Assembly: GCF_900107265.1 (NCBI RefSeq)
Contig: NZ_FNPJ01000009.1
Location: 1 to 64,000, forward strand
Length of the DNA: 64,000 bases
Direction: 5' to 3'
Origin: Nitrosomonas sp. Nm33
GTDB lineage: Bacteria; Pseudomonadota; Gammaproteobacteria; Burkholderiales; Nitrosomonadaceae
A model generated the notes under the pieces. That model was given only the letters and a program-made list of their open reading frames with translations, ran no database searches and was not told the DNA's origin. The translations under genes and the position numbers were made by a program. Below, in pieces: positions 18,839 through 27,586 of this stretch (its first letter is position 1; every line of letters starts with the position of its first letter).

Positions 18839-19615
18839 ATGAATGATATTGCTGCAGCGTTTCATGAGTATTTTCAAATTGTGATTGCCGATGATCCAGT
18901 ATTATTAAAGCAGGTATTTAATTTAAGATATCGGATTTTATGTATTGATAATAAATACCCAGATATCGATGCATCAAGTTATCCTGACGAATTGGAAATT
19001 GATGAATATGACAATCGTTCTTTGCATTTATTATTAAAGCATAAACCTTCCAACACCTTTGTGGGGACTTTACGTTTGATTTTCTCTATAGATGCTGATC
19101 AAAAGTTTCCTCTCGAATTGCATACGCAATTCTACCCAATAGATGCAAACATGAATGTGCCAAGAAAGCAAACAGTCGAGATTTCTAGATTTGCTATTCT
19201 GAGTAACTTTTTCAGGCGAAAAGATGATTCCTATTCTTTAACTGACCAGATTGCAATGGAAAACTTTGAAAAAGAACGCAGGCGTTTTCCTCATCCTATG
19301 TTAGGGCTGGCTGTTGGTGTTATTCAGATGTGTGCCAGATACAATATTTACCACTGGTTTTCTGCAATGAATCCCGCCTTAAATAGGTTATTGGGCTTTT
19401 ATGGCATGCAGCTTGAACCTATCGGTCCATTTGTGAGTTACCATGGTTTGCGCCGTCCATACTATGTTTGTTTGCTAGATGTGCTGGAAAGGATGTACGC
19501 AAATCATCGAGATGTTTGGGAGTTAGTGACTGATAATGGCAGAATCTGGCCAGCAAATCTTGAACATTTCAAGTCAATATGCGGGCACCAGCAGAGTGTC
19601 CAAATACTGATATAA
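18839..19615 (+). CDS. PEP-CTERM/exosortase system-associated acyltransferase (LuxI-like fold)
   Basis: A 258-residue protein of the TIGR03694-like group. The first 90 residues follow the plan of N-acyl-homoserine-lactone synthases: LLKQVFNLRYRILCID, then EIDEYDNRSLHLLL, then TFVGTLRLI. This suggests transfer of an acyl chain from acyl-ACP or acyl-CoA to an amine. The C-terminal half has MNPALNRLLGFYGMQLEPIGP, a common acyltransferase element. The ATG at 18839 is chosen; a TTG at 18824 adds only four residues. Family knowledge places this gene in XrtA loci with the acyl-CoA ligase and PLP decarboxylase found 1.5-4.4 kb upstream. Its substrate and product are unknown; a LuxI-like role is inference. 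Confidence 0.82.
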   Translation: MNDIAAAFHEYFQIVIADDPVLLKQVFNLRYRILCIDNKYPDIDASSYPDELEIDEYDNRSLHLLLKHKPSNTFVGTLRLIFSIDADQKFPLELHTQFYPIDANMNVPRKQTVEISRFAILSNFFRRKDDSYSLTDQIAMENFEKERRRFPHPMLGLAVGVIQMCARYNIYHWFSAMNPALNRLLGFYGMQLEPIGPFVSYHGLRRPYYVCLLDVLERMYANHRDVWELVTDNGRIWPANLEHFKSICGHQQSVQILI

Positions 19616-19644
19616 GCATAGAGACCTGCTAGAACGTTTTCAGC

Positions 19645-20097
19645 ATGGTGGTACGCCTCACTGATTATTTGTGTTGTTTGCTTTCGCTACTTTTGTTAAT
19701 CAGTGTGTTAGCCGTTGCAAATACTTCACAAGCCAGTGATTCTGTTGAAGTAATTGTTCATCCCAGTGTGCTTGTACGGAATCTTTCCAGAAACTCATTA
19801 CGTGCTATTTTTGGCATGCGTCTTAGAGCATGGCAGGATGGTTCCCCTATCAGAGTATTCGTGCTGCCCGACGATGCGCCGTTGCATCAATTTTTTGCCA
19901 AAGAAAAACTCAATATCTTTCCATATCAATTACGTTCAGCTTGGGATCGTCTTATCTTTTCAGGGACAGGTCAAGCGCCCTTTCTAGTAAATTCTGAAGA
20001 AGAAATGCGCGCGCGGATTGCCAATACATCGGGCGCTATCGGTTATTTAAAGAGAGTAGATATAGATGACAGCGTCCAGATTCTTCATGTTAAATAG
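19645..20097 (+). CDS. Small periplasmic phosphate-binding-protein-like (PstS-like) domain protein
   Basis: 150 residues with a signal peptide (cleavage likely after SQASD, near residue 33), then a single short lobe. The pattern is VEVIVHPSVLVRNLSRNSLR, FGMRLRAWQDGSPIRVFVLP and a C-terminal GAIGYLK, as in short PstS-like periplasmic proteins. Full PstS proteins are about 320 residues, so only one domain is present and true phosphate uptake is unlikely. No pstCAB genes are nearby. Its end overlaps the next gene by about 32 bases, and that gene is followed by a GGDEF/EAL receptor, so a sensory or accessory role is plausible (inference). Confidence 0.7.
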   Translation: MVVRLTDYLCCLLSLLLLISVLAVANTSQASDSVEVIVHPSVLVRNLSRNSLRAIFGMRLRAWQDGSPIRVFVLPDDAPLHQFFAKEKLNIFPYQLRSAWDRLIFSGTGQAPFLVNSEEEMRARIANTSGAIGYLKRVDIDDSVQILHVK

Positions 20098-21307
20098 ACC
20101 AGGTATTTTGAAAGGTTACTTAATACGAGCTGGGATGCTATTAATGGTACTGCATTCCTCCTGGATTAATGCGTCAGATCAAAAAAATTTGAATGGCCTT
20201 CAGGTTCATGGCTTCCTGAGTCAAGGTTACATTAAGACAACAGACACAAAAAATAATGTGTTTGGCAATAGTAGCAGTGATAAAGGTAGCTTCGATTTTA
20301 GAGAGATTGGGGTAAATGCATCGCACAGACCATTAACAAATCTCCAATTCTCAATGCAACTGCTATCTCGCCAAACAGGCCAAGCTAGTAAGGGTGGAAT
20401 TCGCATTGATTATGGCTTTCTAGATTATGCTGTCATAACGAGCGAGACTAAGGATCTTGGGGTACGTTTAGGGCGGACCAAGAATCCGTTTGGTTTTTAT
20501 AATGATACCCGTGATGTCCCTTTTACCCGGCCAAGTATTTTATTGCCACAATCGATCTACTTTGATCGTGCGCGGAATTTAGCATTGGCTTCAGATGGTG
20601 TGCAATTATATGGTGAATCACGTAATGATTGGGGAGATATAACTGCTCAATTCGGTGTGGTTTTTCCACAAGTCGACGATAAAAGTACTGAAGCAGCTAT
20701 CTTAATGAGAAATCAGCCGGGAAAACTCACGCCGAAATTATCATATATAGGGCGTATAATTTATGAGCGAGATGGAGGGCGATTGCGTTTCGGAGTAAGT
20801 GGTGCGCAGGTCAACGTGGGATATCATCCAGGAGTAAATGATCGATTGAGTGCAGGTTCAATAGAATTTTTGCCCCTGATTTTTTCTGCACAATACAATG
20901 CTGAGCATTGGAGCCTCACCTCGGAATATGCATTACGGCATATCGAATTGAGAAATTTTCATGTTCTTCCCAATACGAATTTTACCGGCGAAAGCTATTA
21001 TTTCCAGGGTATTTATCGGTTTAATTCAGCGTGGGAGGCTGTATTGCGCTATGATGTTTATTATGCAGATAGAAAAGATCGTGATGGTAATGACTTTCAT
21101 GCTGAAACCGGACGCCCTGCTCGTAGCCGGTTTGCCAAGGATTGGACCGTAGGTCTACGCTGGAGTATTACTCCCTCGATTATGTTACGTGCAGAGTATC
21201 ATCGCGTAAATGGCACAGGCTGGCTTTCTACGTTGGATAATCCAAATCCTGCTTTTACGGACCAACATTGGAATCTTTTTGCAGTTCAAGCTTCTTACCG
21301 TTTTTAA
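20066..21307 (+). CDS. Outer-membrane beta-barrel protein (porin-like)
   Basis: 413 residues. A hydrophobic signal segment (GMLLMVLHSSWINAS) ends near residue 40, followed by alternating amphipathic strands and a C-terminal aromatic residue (QASYRF), the usual outer-membrane sorting signal. Blocks such as LQVHGFLSQGYIKT, LGVRLGRTKNPFGFYND and VGLRWSITPSIMLRAEYH resemble OprP/OprO-like or DcaP-like porins, but I cannot assign a substrate. The start could be 20066, 20087 or 20135, all ATG; the first gives a long n-region. It overlaps the PstS-like gene and is followed after 12 bases by the GGDEF/EAL gene, so the three form one transcription unit. Confidence 0.75.
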   Translation: MTASRFFMLNRPGILKGYLIRAGMLLMVLHSSWINASDQKNLNGLQVHGFLSQGYIKTTDTKNNVFGNSSSDKGSFDFREIGVNASHRPLTNLQFSMQLLSRQTGQASKGGIRIDYGFLDYAVITSETKDLGVRLGRTKNPFGFYNDTRDVPFTRPSILLPQSIYFDRARNLALASDGVQLYGESRNDWGDITAQFGVVFPQVDDKSTEAAILMRNQPGKLTPKLSYIGRIIYERDGGRLRFGVSGAQVNVGYHPGVNDRLSAGSIEFLPLIFSAQYNAEHWSLTSEYALRHIELRNFHVLPNTNFTGESYYFQGIYRFNSAWEAVLRYDVYYADRKDRDGNDFHAETGRPARSRFAKDWTVGLRWSITPSIMLRAEYHRVNGTGWLSTLDNPNPAFTDQHWNLFAVQASYRF

Positions 21308-21319
21308 GCAGAAATCTGA

Positions 21320-24250
21320 ATGAAACAAAGTATCTTTGGAAAAACGACTCAGCTTGCTAGATTCGCTGATCGTGCATCATCCAAATTTGTTAGTTTGAAA
21401 TGGAAAATTTTGTTATTCAGCAGCGTGATATTGCTGATAGTGGTAACGATATTCAGCATCATGAACTATAAGAGCCTTATCGATAATATTGATCAACAAA
21501 GTGATCTGCAATATCAGCGTTATGTCCGCGAAGTCGGAAAGTTAATTGAGCAAACCTCACATAGCTCGCATCAACTGATCGGGATGATTCCTTTTCTGAA
21601 AGGCATGGATGTAGCCTTATCTACACAAAATATTCAGCAAATTGTAGATGCATTCGAACATCACTGGTTATTATTACAGCTTCAGAGTGGAATTGAAGCG
21701 GTAAGATTTTATGATCAATCTGATCGCCTCTTGGTAGGCTGGGACAGTTTCGAGGCGGATATGTATCGAGATACGCTTATTTTGGAGCATGTTCGTAAAG
21801 TCAATTTGTATGAACAACCGGCTAATCCATTAATATGCACAGAAACTTGTATTCAGTATACGATCGAGCCACTTCTGGTAGAAGGTGTTCGTGCGGGAAC
21901 AATCGTTATCGGTGCTTCACTGACTGATGTTTTTTTGGGTTTTAGGCGAACATTTGGGTCTGATATTGGTTTATTTTTGAAAGAAAAAAAATACAAGATC
22001 ACTCATAATGATGTATGGTTTCCTGAGTGGGAGATACACTTGGCAGCATTGACCAATAGAGATAATAATCTTCACATTCTTTATCAAACGGTAAAAGAGT
22101 ATCCGGATCTTGTAACCCTCAAGCAAGGAATCCAAATTGAATGGAATAAACGCTATCAGCGCATAAAGCTCCTCCCATTACAAGGGATAGGCGTGATGGA
22201 TCAGGCCCATTTGGTCGTCATTACTGATATCACAGCCACCATTGAAGCAATTCGTGATTCTATTTGGCGTATCGTCATCATTGGTTTAATTGGTTTAATA
22301 TTTTCAGGAATGTTATTATTTGCCATTCTTTCTAAGCCACTTTCACAGCTTAAGCATATTGTATTTTCCTTGCCGCTTTTAGCAGGGGGAAGCTTTGGAA
22401 TTTTCCGCGCCACGCTTTCCTCCGTTGGTAGGAAGCAATGGCTAAAGGATGAAATTGATCTTCTTTATGAAGCGACAGTAACACTATCTCATAAGCTTGA
22501 AAAGCTGGAGGATAAAGTCGTTTATCGTACCAAGCTACTGGTACAGCAACGGGATGAATTAAGTAAAGAGAAAGATTTTATTGCAAATTTGCTTGATACA
22601 GCGCAGGTCATCGTGCTGACCCAGAATGTTAAAGGCAGGATAATGATGTTGAACGCATATGGTGAAATGCTGATGCGTTATACTGAAGAAGAGATTCGAG
22701 GTAAAACTTTTCTTGAGTTACTGTTGCCTGACGAAGAGCAATATAATCTTAACGAGTATTTAGAACAGGTATGTCACGGTCAACGTGAACAATTGAGGCA
22801 TGAGACTATTACTTTATGTAATGATGATTCCAAAAGACATATTGTTTGGTTGCATTCCCGATTGTCGTGGAAATCTGAAGAAGATTCATCAGTACTCTCG
22901 GTTGGCCTGGATATTACAGAATACAAGCGTGTTGAGGGTCATTTGGCATGGCTGGCCAATCATGATCCATTGACAAACCTATACAATCGGCGCCGTTTCA
23001 GTGAAGAGCTCGAGCGGATGATCATTTGGGCGGAGAGATACCAACATTCGGGTGCATTGTTATTTTTTGATCTCGATCGGTTTAAGTATATTAACGATAC
23101 CAGCGGGCATCAAGCAGGTGATTCGTTACTCAAGAAAGTTGCCGATATGCTGTCTCATACAATCCGGGCAGCAGATGTTACGGGGCGTTTGGGAGGAGAC
23201 GAGTTTGCAGTTATCCTGCCAGAAATTACGGCAAGTGGAGCTATTGAAGTCGCAAAGAAAATTCTATTTCGCTTAAGTGAAACTCAGTTGACCGTAAATG
23301 GTAGAACACACAAAATTGCAGCAAGTATCGGGATAGCCCTTTTCCCAGAGCATGGTAATTCTGTGCATGATTTATTGGCCGCAGCCGATCTTGCTATGTA
23401 TCAGGCCAAGGAAAAAGGACGGGGAACTTGGCATCTTTTTTCCAATGACGATCAAACAAGGGAACGAATGTACACCCTCGTACATTGGAAAGAAAAAATC
23501 GAGTATGCCAATTTATATGATAAGTATTTGCTCTATTTCCAGCCGATTATGTCGCTACGTGATAGAACAATCACCCATTATGAAGTATTGTTGCGTATGC
23601 GCGATAAGGACGGCACAATTCATTCGCCTGCGGCTTTCATTGCTGCTGCGGAACATACCGGTCTAATCCATGAGATTGATCATATGGTATTGCGCAAGGC
23701 CATTGCACAAGCAGCCAAGATCAATAAATCGGGTAATCGAATTCGCTTGTCAATCAACTTGTCCGCCCATGCTTTCAACGATCCGGAATTACTCCCAGTG
23801 ATCAGAAAGGAACTCATGTTTCATGGTGTCGACCCCACTCTTTTGATGTTTGAAATAACAGAGACCGCAGCCTTGGATAATTTGCCTGGAACGCGAAATC
23901 TACTTCGAGAAATTAAGGAACTTGGCTGCGGCTTTGTACTGGATGATTTTGGTGTTGGTTTTTCATCTTTTTACTATTTGAGAGAGTTGCCTGTAGATGC
24001 TGTGAAGATAGATGGTTCATTTGTTCGGAATCTAGCAAGTAGTCCTGCTGATCAAATACTGGTTAGAGCCTTATGTAGCGTGGCAAGGGGGTTTGGTAAG
24101 AAAATTACTGCTGAATTTGTTGAGAATGAGGAGGTACTTATACTGCTGGAAAAAATGGACGTTGATTTTGTGCAAGGCTATCATATTGGCAAGCCATCTG
24201 CTGAGGATGAAATCTTCAGTCACTTGAAGTTTGATAGTAGTCGTCAATAA
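21320..24250 (+). CDS. Membrane receptor with PAS, GGDEF and EAL domains (cyclic di-GMP turnover)
   Basis: 976 residues. TM1 (about 29-47) and TM2 (about 314-336) flank a periplasmic sensor of about 265 residues. A PAS domain follows (about 415-530). GGDEF lies near residue 624 in RLGGDEFAVIL, with an inhibitory RxxD (RAAD) five residues upstream. EAL lies near 755, where the motif reads EVL. The remaining phosphodiesterase residues are seen in INLSAHAF, FEITETAAL, DDFGVGFSS, VKIDGSFV and AEFVE, so the EAL domain is probably active despite EVL. Both synthesis and breakdown of cyclic di-GMP are possible. It is the last gene of a unit with a PstS-like protein and a porin, which suggests periplasmic sensing of a solute. 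Confidence 0.92.
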   Translation: MKQSIFGKTTQLARFADRASSKFVSLKWKILLFSSVILLIVVTIFSIMNYKSLIDNIDQQSDLQYQRYVREVGKLIEQTSHSSHQLIGMIPFLKGMDVALSTQNIQQIVDAFEHHWLLLQLQSGIEAVRFYDQSDRLLVGWDSFEADMYRDTLILEHVRKVNLYEQPANPLICTETCIQYTIEPLLVEGVRAGTIVIGASLTDVFLGFRRTFGSDIGLFLKEKKYKITHNDVWFPEWEIHLAALTNRDNNLHILYQTVKEYPDLVTLKQGIQIEWNKRYQRIKLLPLQGIGVMDQAHLVVITDITATIEAIRDSIWRIVIIGLIGLIFSGMLLFAILSKPLSQLKHIVFSLPLLAGGSFGIFRATLSSVGRKQWLKDEIDLLYEATVTLSHKLEKLEDKVVYRTKLLVQQRDELSKEKDFIANLLDTAQVIVLTQNVKGRIMMLNAYGEMLMRYTEEEIRGKTFLELLLPDEEQYNLNEYLEQVCHGQREQLRHETITLCNDDSKRHIVWLHSRLSWKSEEDSSVLSVGLDITEYKRVEGHLAWLANHDPLTNLYNRRRFSEELERMIIWAERYQHSGALLFFDLDRFKYINDTSGHQAGDSLLKKVADMLSHTIRAADVTGRLGGDEFAVILPEITASGAIEVAKKILFRLSETQLTVNGRTHKIAASIGIALFPEHGNSVHDLLAAADLAMYQAKEKGRGTWHLFSNDDQTRERMYTLVHWKEKIEYANLYDKYLLYFQPIMSLRDRTITHYEVLLRMRDKDGTIHSPAAFIAAAEHTGLIHEIDHMVLRKAIAQAAKINKSGNRIRLSINLSAHAFNDPELLPVIRKELMFHGVDPTLLMFEITETAALDNLPGTRNLLREIKELGCGFVLDDFGVGFSSFYYLRELPVDAVKIDGSFVRNLASSPADQILVRALCSVARGFGKKITAEFVENEEVLILLEKMDVDFVQGYHIGKPSAEDEIFSHLKFDSSRQ

Positions 24251-24253
24251 ATT

Positions 24254-24355
24254 ATTCCATTTCTAAATCAAACCTAACTTTATCGCTTCTCCTTACCGCA
24301 TTATTTATGCTGTCTGCGACTCGCCTTAGCATCGTGTTTGATTTAGAAATGGAAT
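24254..24355 (-). repeat. 102-bp repeat with perfect 20-bp inverted ends, copy B
   Basis: attccatttctaaatcaaac (24254-24273) and gtttgatttagaaatggaat (24336-24355) are perfect inverted copies. The whole element in reverse complement matches 5921-6023, with a shared core including taaataat and aaggcga. It starts three bases after the stop of the GGDEF/EAL gene and lies between convergent genes, exactly as copy A does. The long stem could act as a transcript end for both strands. No coding capacity. Confidence 0.78.
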
Positions 24356-24396
24356 TAGATATCTCCTTATTCTGACAAAGAAGTAAGTAAATCAGG

Positions 24397-25653
24397 TTAA
24401 TTTTTTCGCTCCAGAACTGCAGCAAAGAAGCCATCAGTTTGGTGAAGTGCGGGTGATAGTTGCAAATATTCCCCTGTATCAAGCGGTATTTTTTGTTGCG
24501 CCAGTAGATCCGCACAATTTAATCGAGCGAAATGAGGATTGTCAGAAAGAAAGCGTTCTACAATTTCTTGATTCTCTTCGGGCAGAAGGCTGCAGGTAGC
24601 GTAAACCAGTCTACCACCTGGTTTAAGTAAATTGGCAGCAGAAGAAAGAATGGCCGCTTGTTTGTGTTTTAATTCTTCGATACTCTGTGGTGTTTGTCGC
24701 CATTTCAAATCCGGGTTGCGGCGTAAAGTTCCTAACCCACTGCAGGGTACATCAACAAGTACTCGATCTATTTTTCCGTGCAGACGTTTTATCCTGACGT
24801 CATTTTCACTGTTAATACGTTGAGGATGCAAATTGGACAAACAAGAGCGCTTAAGTCGTGGCTTCAGATTATTGAGCCGCTTCTCAGAGACATCGAAAGC
24901 ATAAATACGGCCCTGGGAATGCATGAGCGCTCCCAGCATCAGTGCTTTTCCACCAGCACCTGCACAAAAATCAACAACCATTTCACCGCGTCGAGGTGCC
25001 AGCAGGTAGCCTAGAATCTGACTGCTTTCATCCTGTACTTCTATTTTGCCAGAGAGAAACAGTGGATCTCGATTAATGGCAGGTTTACCCGTTAGACGAA
25101 TACCGATAGGTGAGTAGGGTGTAGCGTGTGCCTTAATACCTTCCTGATTTAATATATTAAGTACCTCGTGACGTTTTGCAAGCAGTGTATTAACGCGCAA
25201 ATCTAAAGGAGCTGGATGCTGAAGTGCCTGACCTAGGCTAAGAATCTCAGTATCAGATAAAAATTTTTGTAACTTTTCCATTAACCATTCAGGAAATTCT
25301 GCTTGAATAGCAAGAGGCTGTGAGACTAACTTAACTGCTTTAATGTGCGTGAGCCATTTAGCTTCAGCTTCATTGATGAAGGTGGCTAGTTCGCGCAAAT
25401 TCATGCCTTCAAATTTGACGAGGTAAGCTAGAAGCAGGGCGCGGGGGGTTGCTTTCTCCGCCAGGTATTCCAGGAAAAATCTATGACGTAAAATACCGTA
25501 CACAATCTCTGCAACTACGGCTCGATCATTCTGACCTAATATTGGATGATCACGGAAAAACAGGCGCAGCAGGGTATCAGCGGGAGATTCCAGCGGTAAT
25601 ATAGTACGTATGGCTGCTATCGCCATATCAAGTTGAGCAAGCGTTGGGCGCAT
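24397..25653 (-). CDS. rsmB: 16S rRNA (cytosine-967-C5)-methyltransferase
   Basis: 418 residues. An N-terminal NusB-like RNA-binding domain (residues 1-140, with LRLFFRDHPILGQNDRAVVAEIVYGILRH split over the usual helix) is followed by the Rossmann methyltransferase. SAM-binding motif I is DFCAGAGGKALMLG. The catalytic motifs are VDVPCSGLGTLRRNPDLKWR in order and YATCSLLPEENQEIV, which hold the two cysteines used by m5C enzymes. It methylates C967 of 16S rRNA. Leftward gene, start ATG at 25653. In many betaproteobacteria it lies near fmt, but here purN follows upstream instead. Confidence 0.94.
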   Translation of the reverse strand: MRPTLAQLDMAIAAIRTILPLESPADTLLRLFFRDHPILGQNDRAVVAEIVYGILRHRFFLEYLAEKATPRALLLAYLVKFEGMNLRELATFINEAEAKWLTHIKAVKLVSQPLAIQAEFPEWLMEKLQKFLSDTEILSLGQALQHPAPLDLRVNTLLAKRHEVLNILNQEGIKAHATPYSPIGIRLTGKPAINRDPLFLSGKIEVQDESSQILGYLLAPRRGEMVVDFCAGAGGKALMLGALMHSQGRIYAFDVSEKRLNNLKPRLKRSCLSNLHPQRINSENDVRIKRLHGKIDRVLVDVPCSGLGTLRRNPDLKWRQTPQSIEELKHKQAAILSSAANLLKPGGRLVYATCSLLPEENQEIVERFLSDNPHFARLNCADLLAQQKIPLDTGEYLQLSPALHQTDGFFAAVLERKN

Positions 25654-25812
25654 GATTAATTATTAAAGAGAAAAGATTCGTCGGCGCTTCTGATTGACCT
25701 ATGAGAGTATTGAGTTTTTTTACAATTGGTGTAACACACTGATTAAAGATTCACCAAGATTTTATTTCGGAACTATCAATGCGTTTGAAGCAAATTTTCA
25801 TTGATCTAATTT

Positions 25813-26451
25813 TCATTGATCTAAATGGGGTGAATATAAAACACGTTGTTTTATAGTTGCTGCCCGAATTTTTACACAATCATTTGTGAGCATAAGTCGA
25901 TCTTCCAAAAACCAGCGCACAGCTTGCGGGTAAATCAAATGCTCCTGTTGGAGAACCCGCGCAGCCAAGGTTTCAGTGGTATCTTCTGGCAGCACGGGTA
26001 CCGCAGCTTGAATAATAATGGGGCCATGATCGAGTTGAGAGGTAACAAAGTGTACCGTACACCCATGGATTTTTACACCTTCTTTTAGTGCGCGTGCGTG
26101 TGTATTCAAACCGGAGAAAGCAGGTAATAAAGAGGGGTGAACATTGATTAATCGATTCTGATAACGACTAACAAAACTGTCACCAAGAATGCGCATGAAG
26201 CCAGCAAGTGCCACTAAATCGGGTTGGCAGGTATCAATTTTTTCTGCGAGTGCAGCATCAAATGTTTCACGATTGGGATAAGCGCGATGATCTACCACAT
26301 GTGTTTCGATATGGCGCGATCTAGCAATTCCTAATCCTGCTGCAGCCGGATTATTACTGATTACGGTAATGGCTTTAGTCGGGAGTTTTGCATCGAGTAG
26401 CACCTGCATGTTGCTACCCCTGCCAGAAATAAGAATAACCAGGGATTTCAT
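25813..26451 (-). CDS. purN: Phosphoribosylglycinamide formyltransferase
   Basis: Transfers formyl from 10-formyltetrahydrofolate to GAR in step three of purine synthesis. The 212 residues carry the nucleotide loop SGRGSNMQVLL (residues 9-19) and AGFMRILG. The catalytic Asn/His block NVHPSLLPAFSGLNTH and the Asp-containing SQLDHGPIIIQ also appear. It lies 13 bases downstream of purM on the minus strand, the conserved purMN operon. Confidence 0.96.
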   Translation of the reverse strand: MKSLVILISGRGSNMQVLLDAKLPTKAITVISNNPAAAGLGIARSRHIETHVVDHRAYPNRETFDAALAEKIDTCQPDLVALAGFMRILGDSFVSRYQNRLINVHPSLLPAFSGLNTHARALKEGVKIHGCTVHFVTSQLDHGPIIIQAAVPVLPEDTTETLAARVLQQEHLIYPQAVRWFLEDRLMLTNDCVKIRAATIKQRVLYSPHLDQ

Positions 26452-26464
26452 GAGGTATTACTGA

Positions 26465-27523
26465 TCAAGCAATTACAATAGCTGGTTCATTAGCATAACG
26501 TTGCTTGATATGACCGATTTGCCAGACCGTTTCTCCGTGGGTATGTAAAATGGCTATTGCCTCATCAGCATACTCAGGCGCAACCACCAGAACCATTCCT
26601 ATGCCGCAATTGAAAACCCGGAACATTTCTTCATCGGCAACGTTGCCTTGCTGTTGTAGCAAATCAAATAAGGGAGGAATTTTCCAAGATTCTTTGTGAA
26701 CATAGGCCATTGTTCCCATAGGCAGAATGCGTGGAATATTTTCTAATAACCCCCCGCCGGTGATATGGGCTATACCTTTTACCGGCAATCGCCTGATGAG
26801 CTCTAGTACAGGTTTTACATAGATACGGGTTGGTGTCATGATGGCTTCTATCAGAGTGCCATCCCCAAACTTGGTGCTCAAATCAATAGAATGTTTTTCG
26901 ATAATTTTGCGGATCAATGAAAAGCCATTGGAATGCACACCATTGGAAGTGATTCCGAGAATGACATCGTTTTCCGTAATGGAAGATCCATTAATAATGT
27001 TATCTTTCTCTACGATCCCCACAGCAAAACCGGCCAGATCGTATTCGCCTTCTGGGTACATGCCGGGCATTTCAGCTGTCTCACCACCAATTAAAGCACA
27101 TCCAGCTTGCTCGCAACCTGCTGCAATACTTTGAACAACCCGGGCGGCAGTATCCACGTCTAGTCTGCCACAAGCAAAATAATCCAAAAAGAACAGAGGT
27201 TCTGCACCTTGCACGAGAATATCGTTGACACTCATGGCAACCAAATCAATTCCAATGCCGTCGTGCTGGTTAAACTGAAAAGCAAGTTTTAATTTGGTGC
27301 CCACACCATCAGTTCCCGATACTAATACAGGATTACGGTATTTCCGGGGGATTTCAAAGAGTGCACCGAAACCTCCGATTCCGGCGAGTATTTCCGGACG
27401 CCATGTGCGTTGAGCAAAAGGTTTGATCTTCTCAACCAGAAGATTGCCTGCATCAATGTTTACACCGGCGTCGCGATAGGATAGCTGATCTAATTTAGGA
27501 TCTTGGGAATTAAATGAAGTCAA
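26465..27523 (-). CDS. purM: Phosphoribosylformylglycinamidine cyclo-ligase (AIR synthetase)
   Basis: Closes the imidazole ring in step five of purine synthesis using ATP. The 352 residues show [13 protein letters not shown] at the start, [31 protein letters not shown] and [11 protein letters not shown], the ATP and substrate loops of the PurM fold. First gene of the purMN operon. Its start is 63 bases from the divergent perM-type gene, so one short region holds both promoters. E. coli also keeps purM, purN, perM and hda in one neighbourhood. Confidence 0.97.
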   Translation of the reverse strand: MTSFNSQDPKLDQLSYRDAGVNIDAGNLLVEKIKPFAQRTWRPEILAGIGGFGALFEIPRKYRNPVLVSGTDGVGTKLKLAFQFNQHDGIGIDLVAMSVNDILVQGAEPLFFLDYFACGRLDVDTAARVVQSIAAGCEQAGCALIGGETAEMPGMYPEGEYDLAGFAVGIVEKDNIINGSSITENDVILGITSNGVHSNGFSLIRKIIEKHSIDLSTKFGDGTLIEAIMTPTRIYVKPVLELIRRLPVKGIAHITGGGLLENIPRILPMGTMAYVHKESWKIPPLFDLLQQQGNVADEEMFRVFNCGIGMVLVVAPEYADEAIAILHTHGETVWQIGHIKQRYANEPAIVIA

Positions 27524-27586
27524 GTTGAGTTCTCACTTGGTTGCAGATAGAGTGACACATTTTAGTAAAATGTAATTTTACCGCAA

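Noticed and set aside
6000-24400. The 103-bp repeats as CRISPR or REP arrays
   Set aside because: Only two isolated copies 18 kb apart with no spacers.
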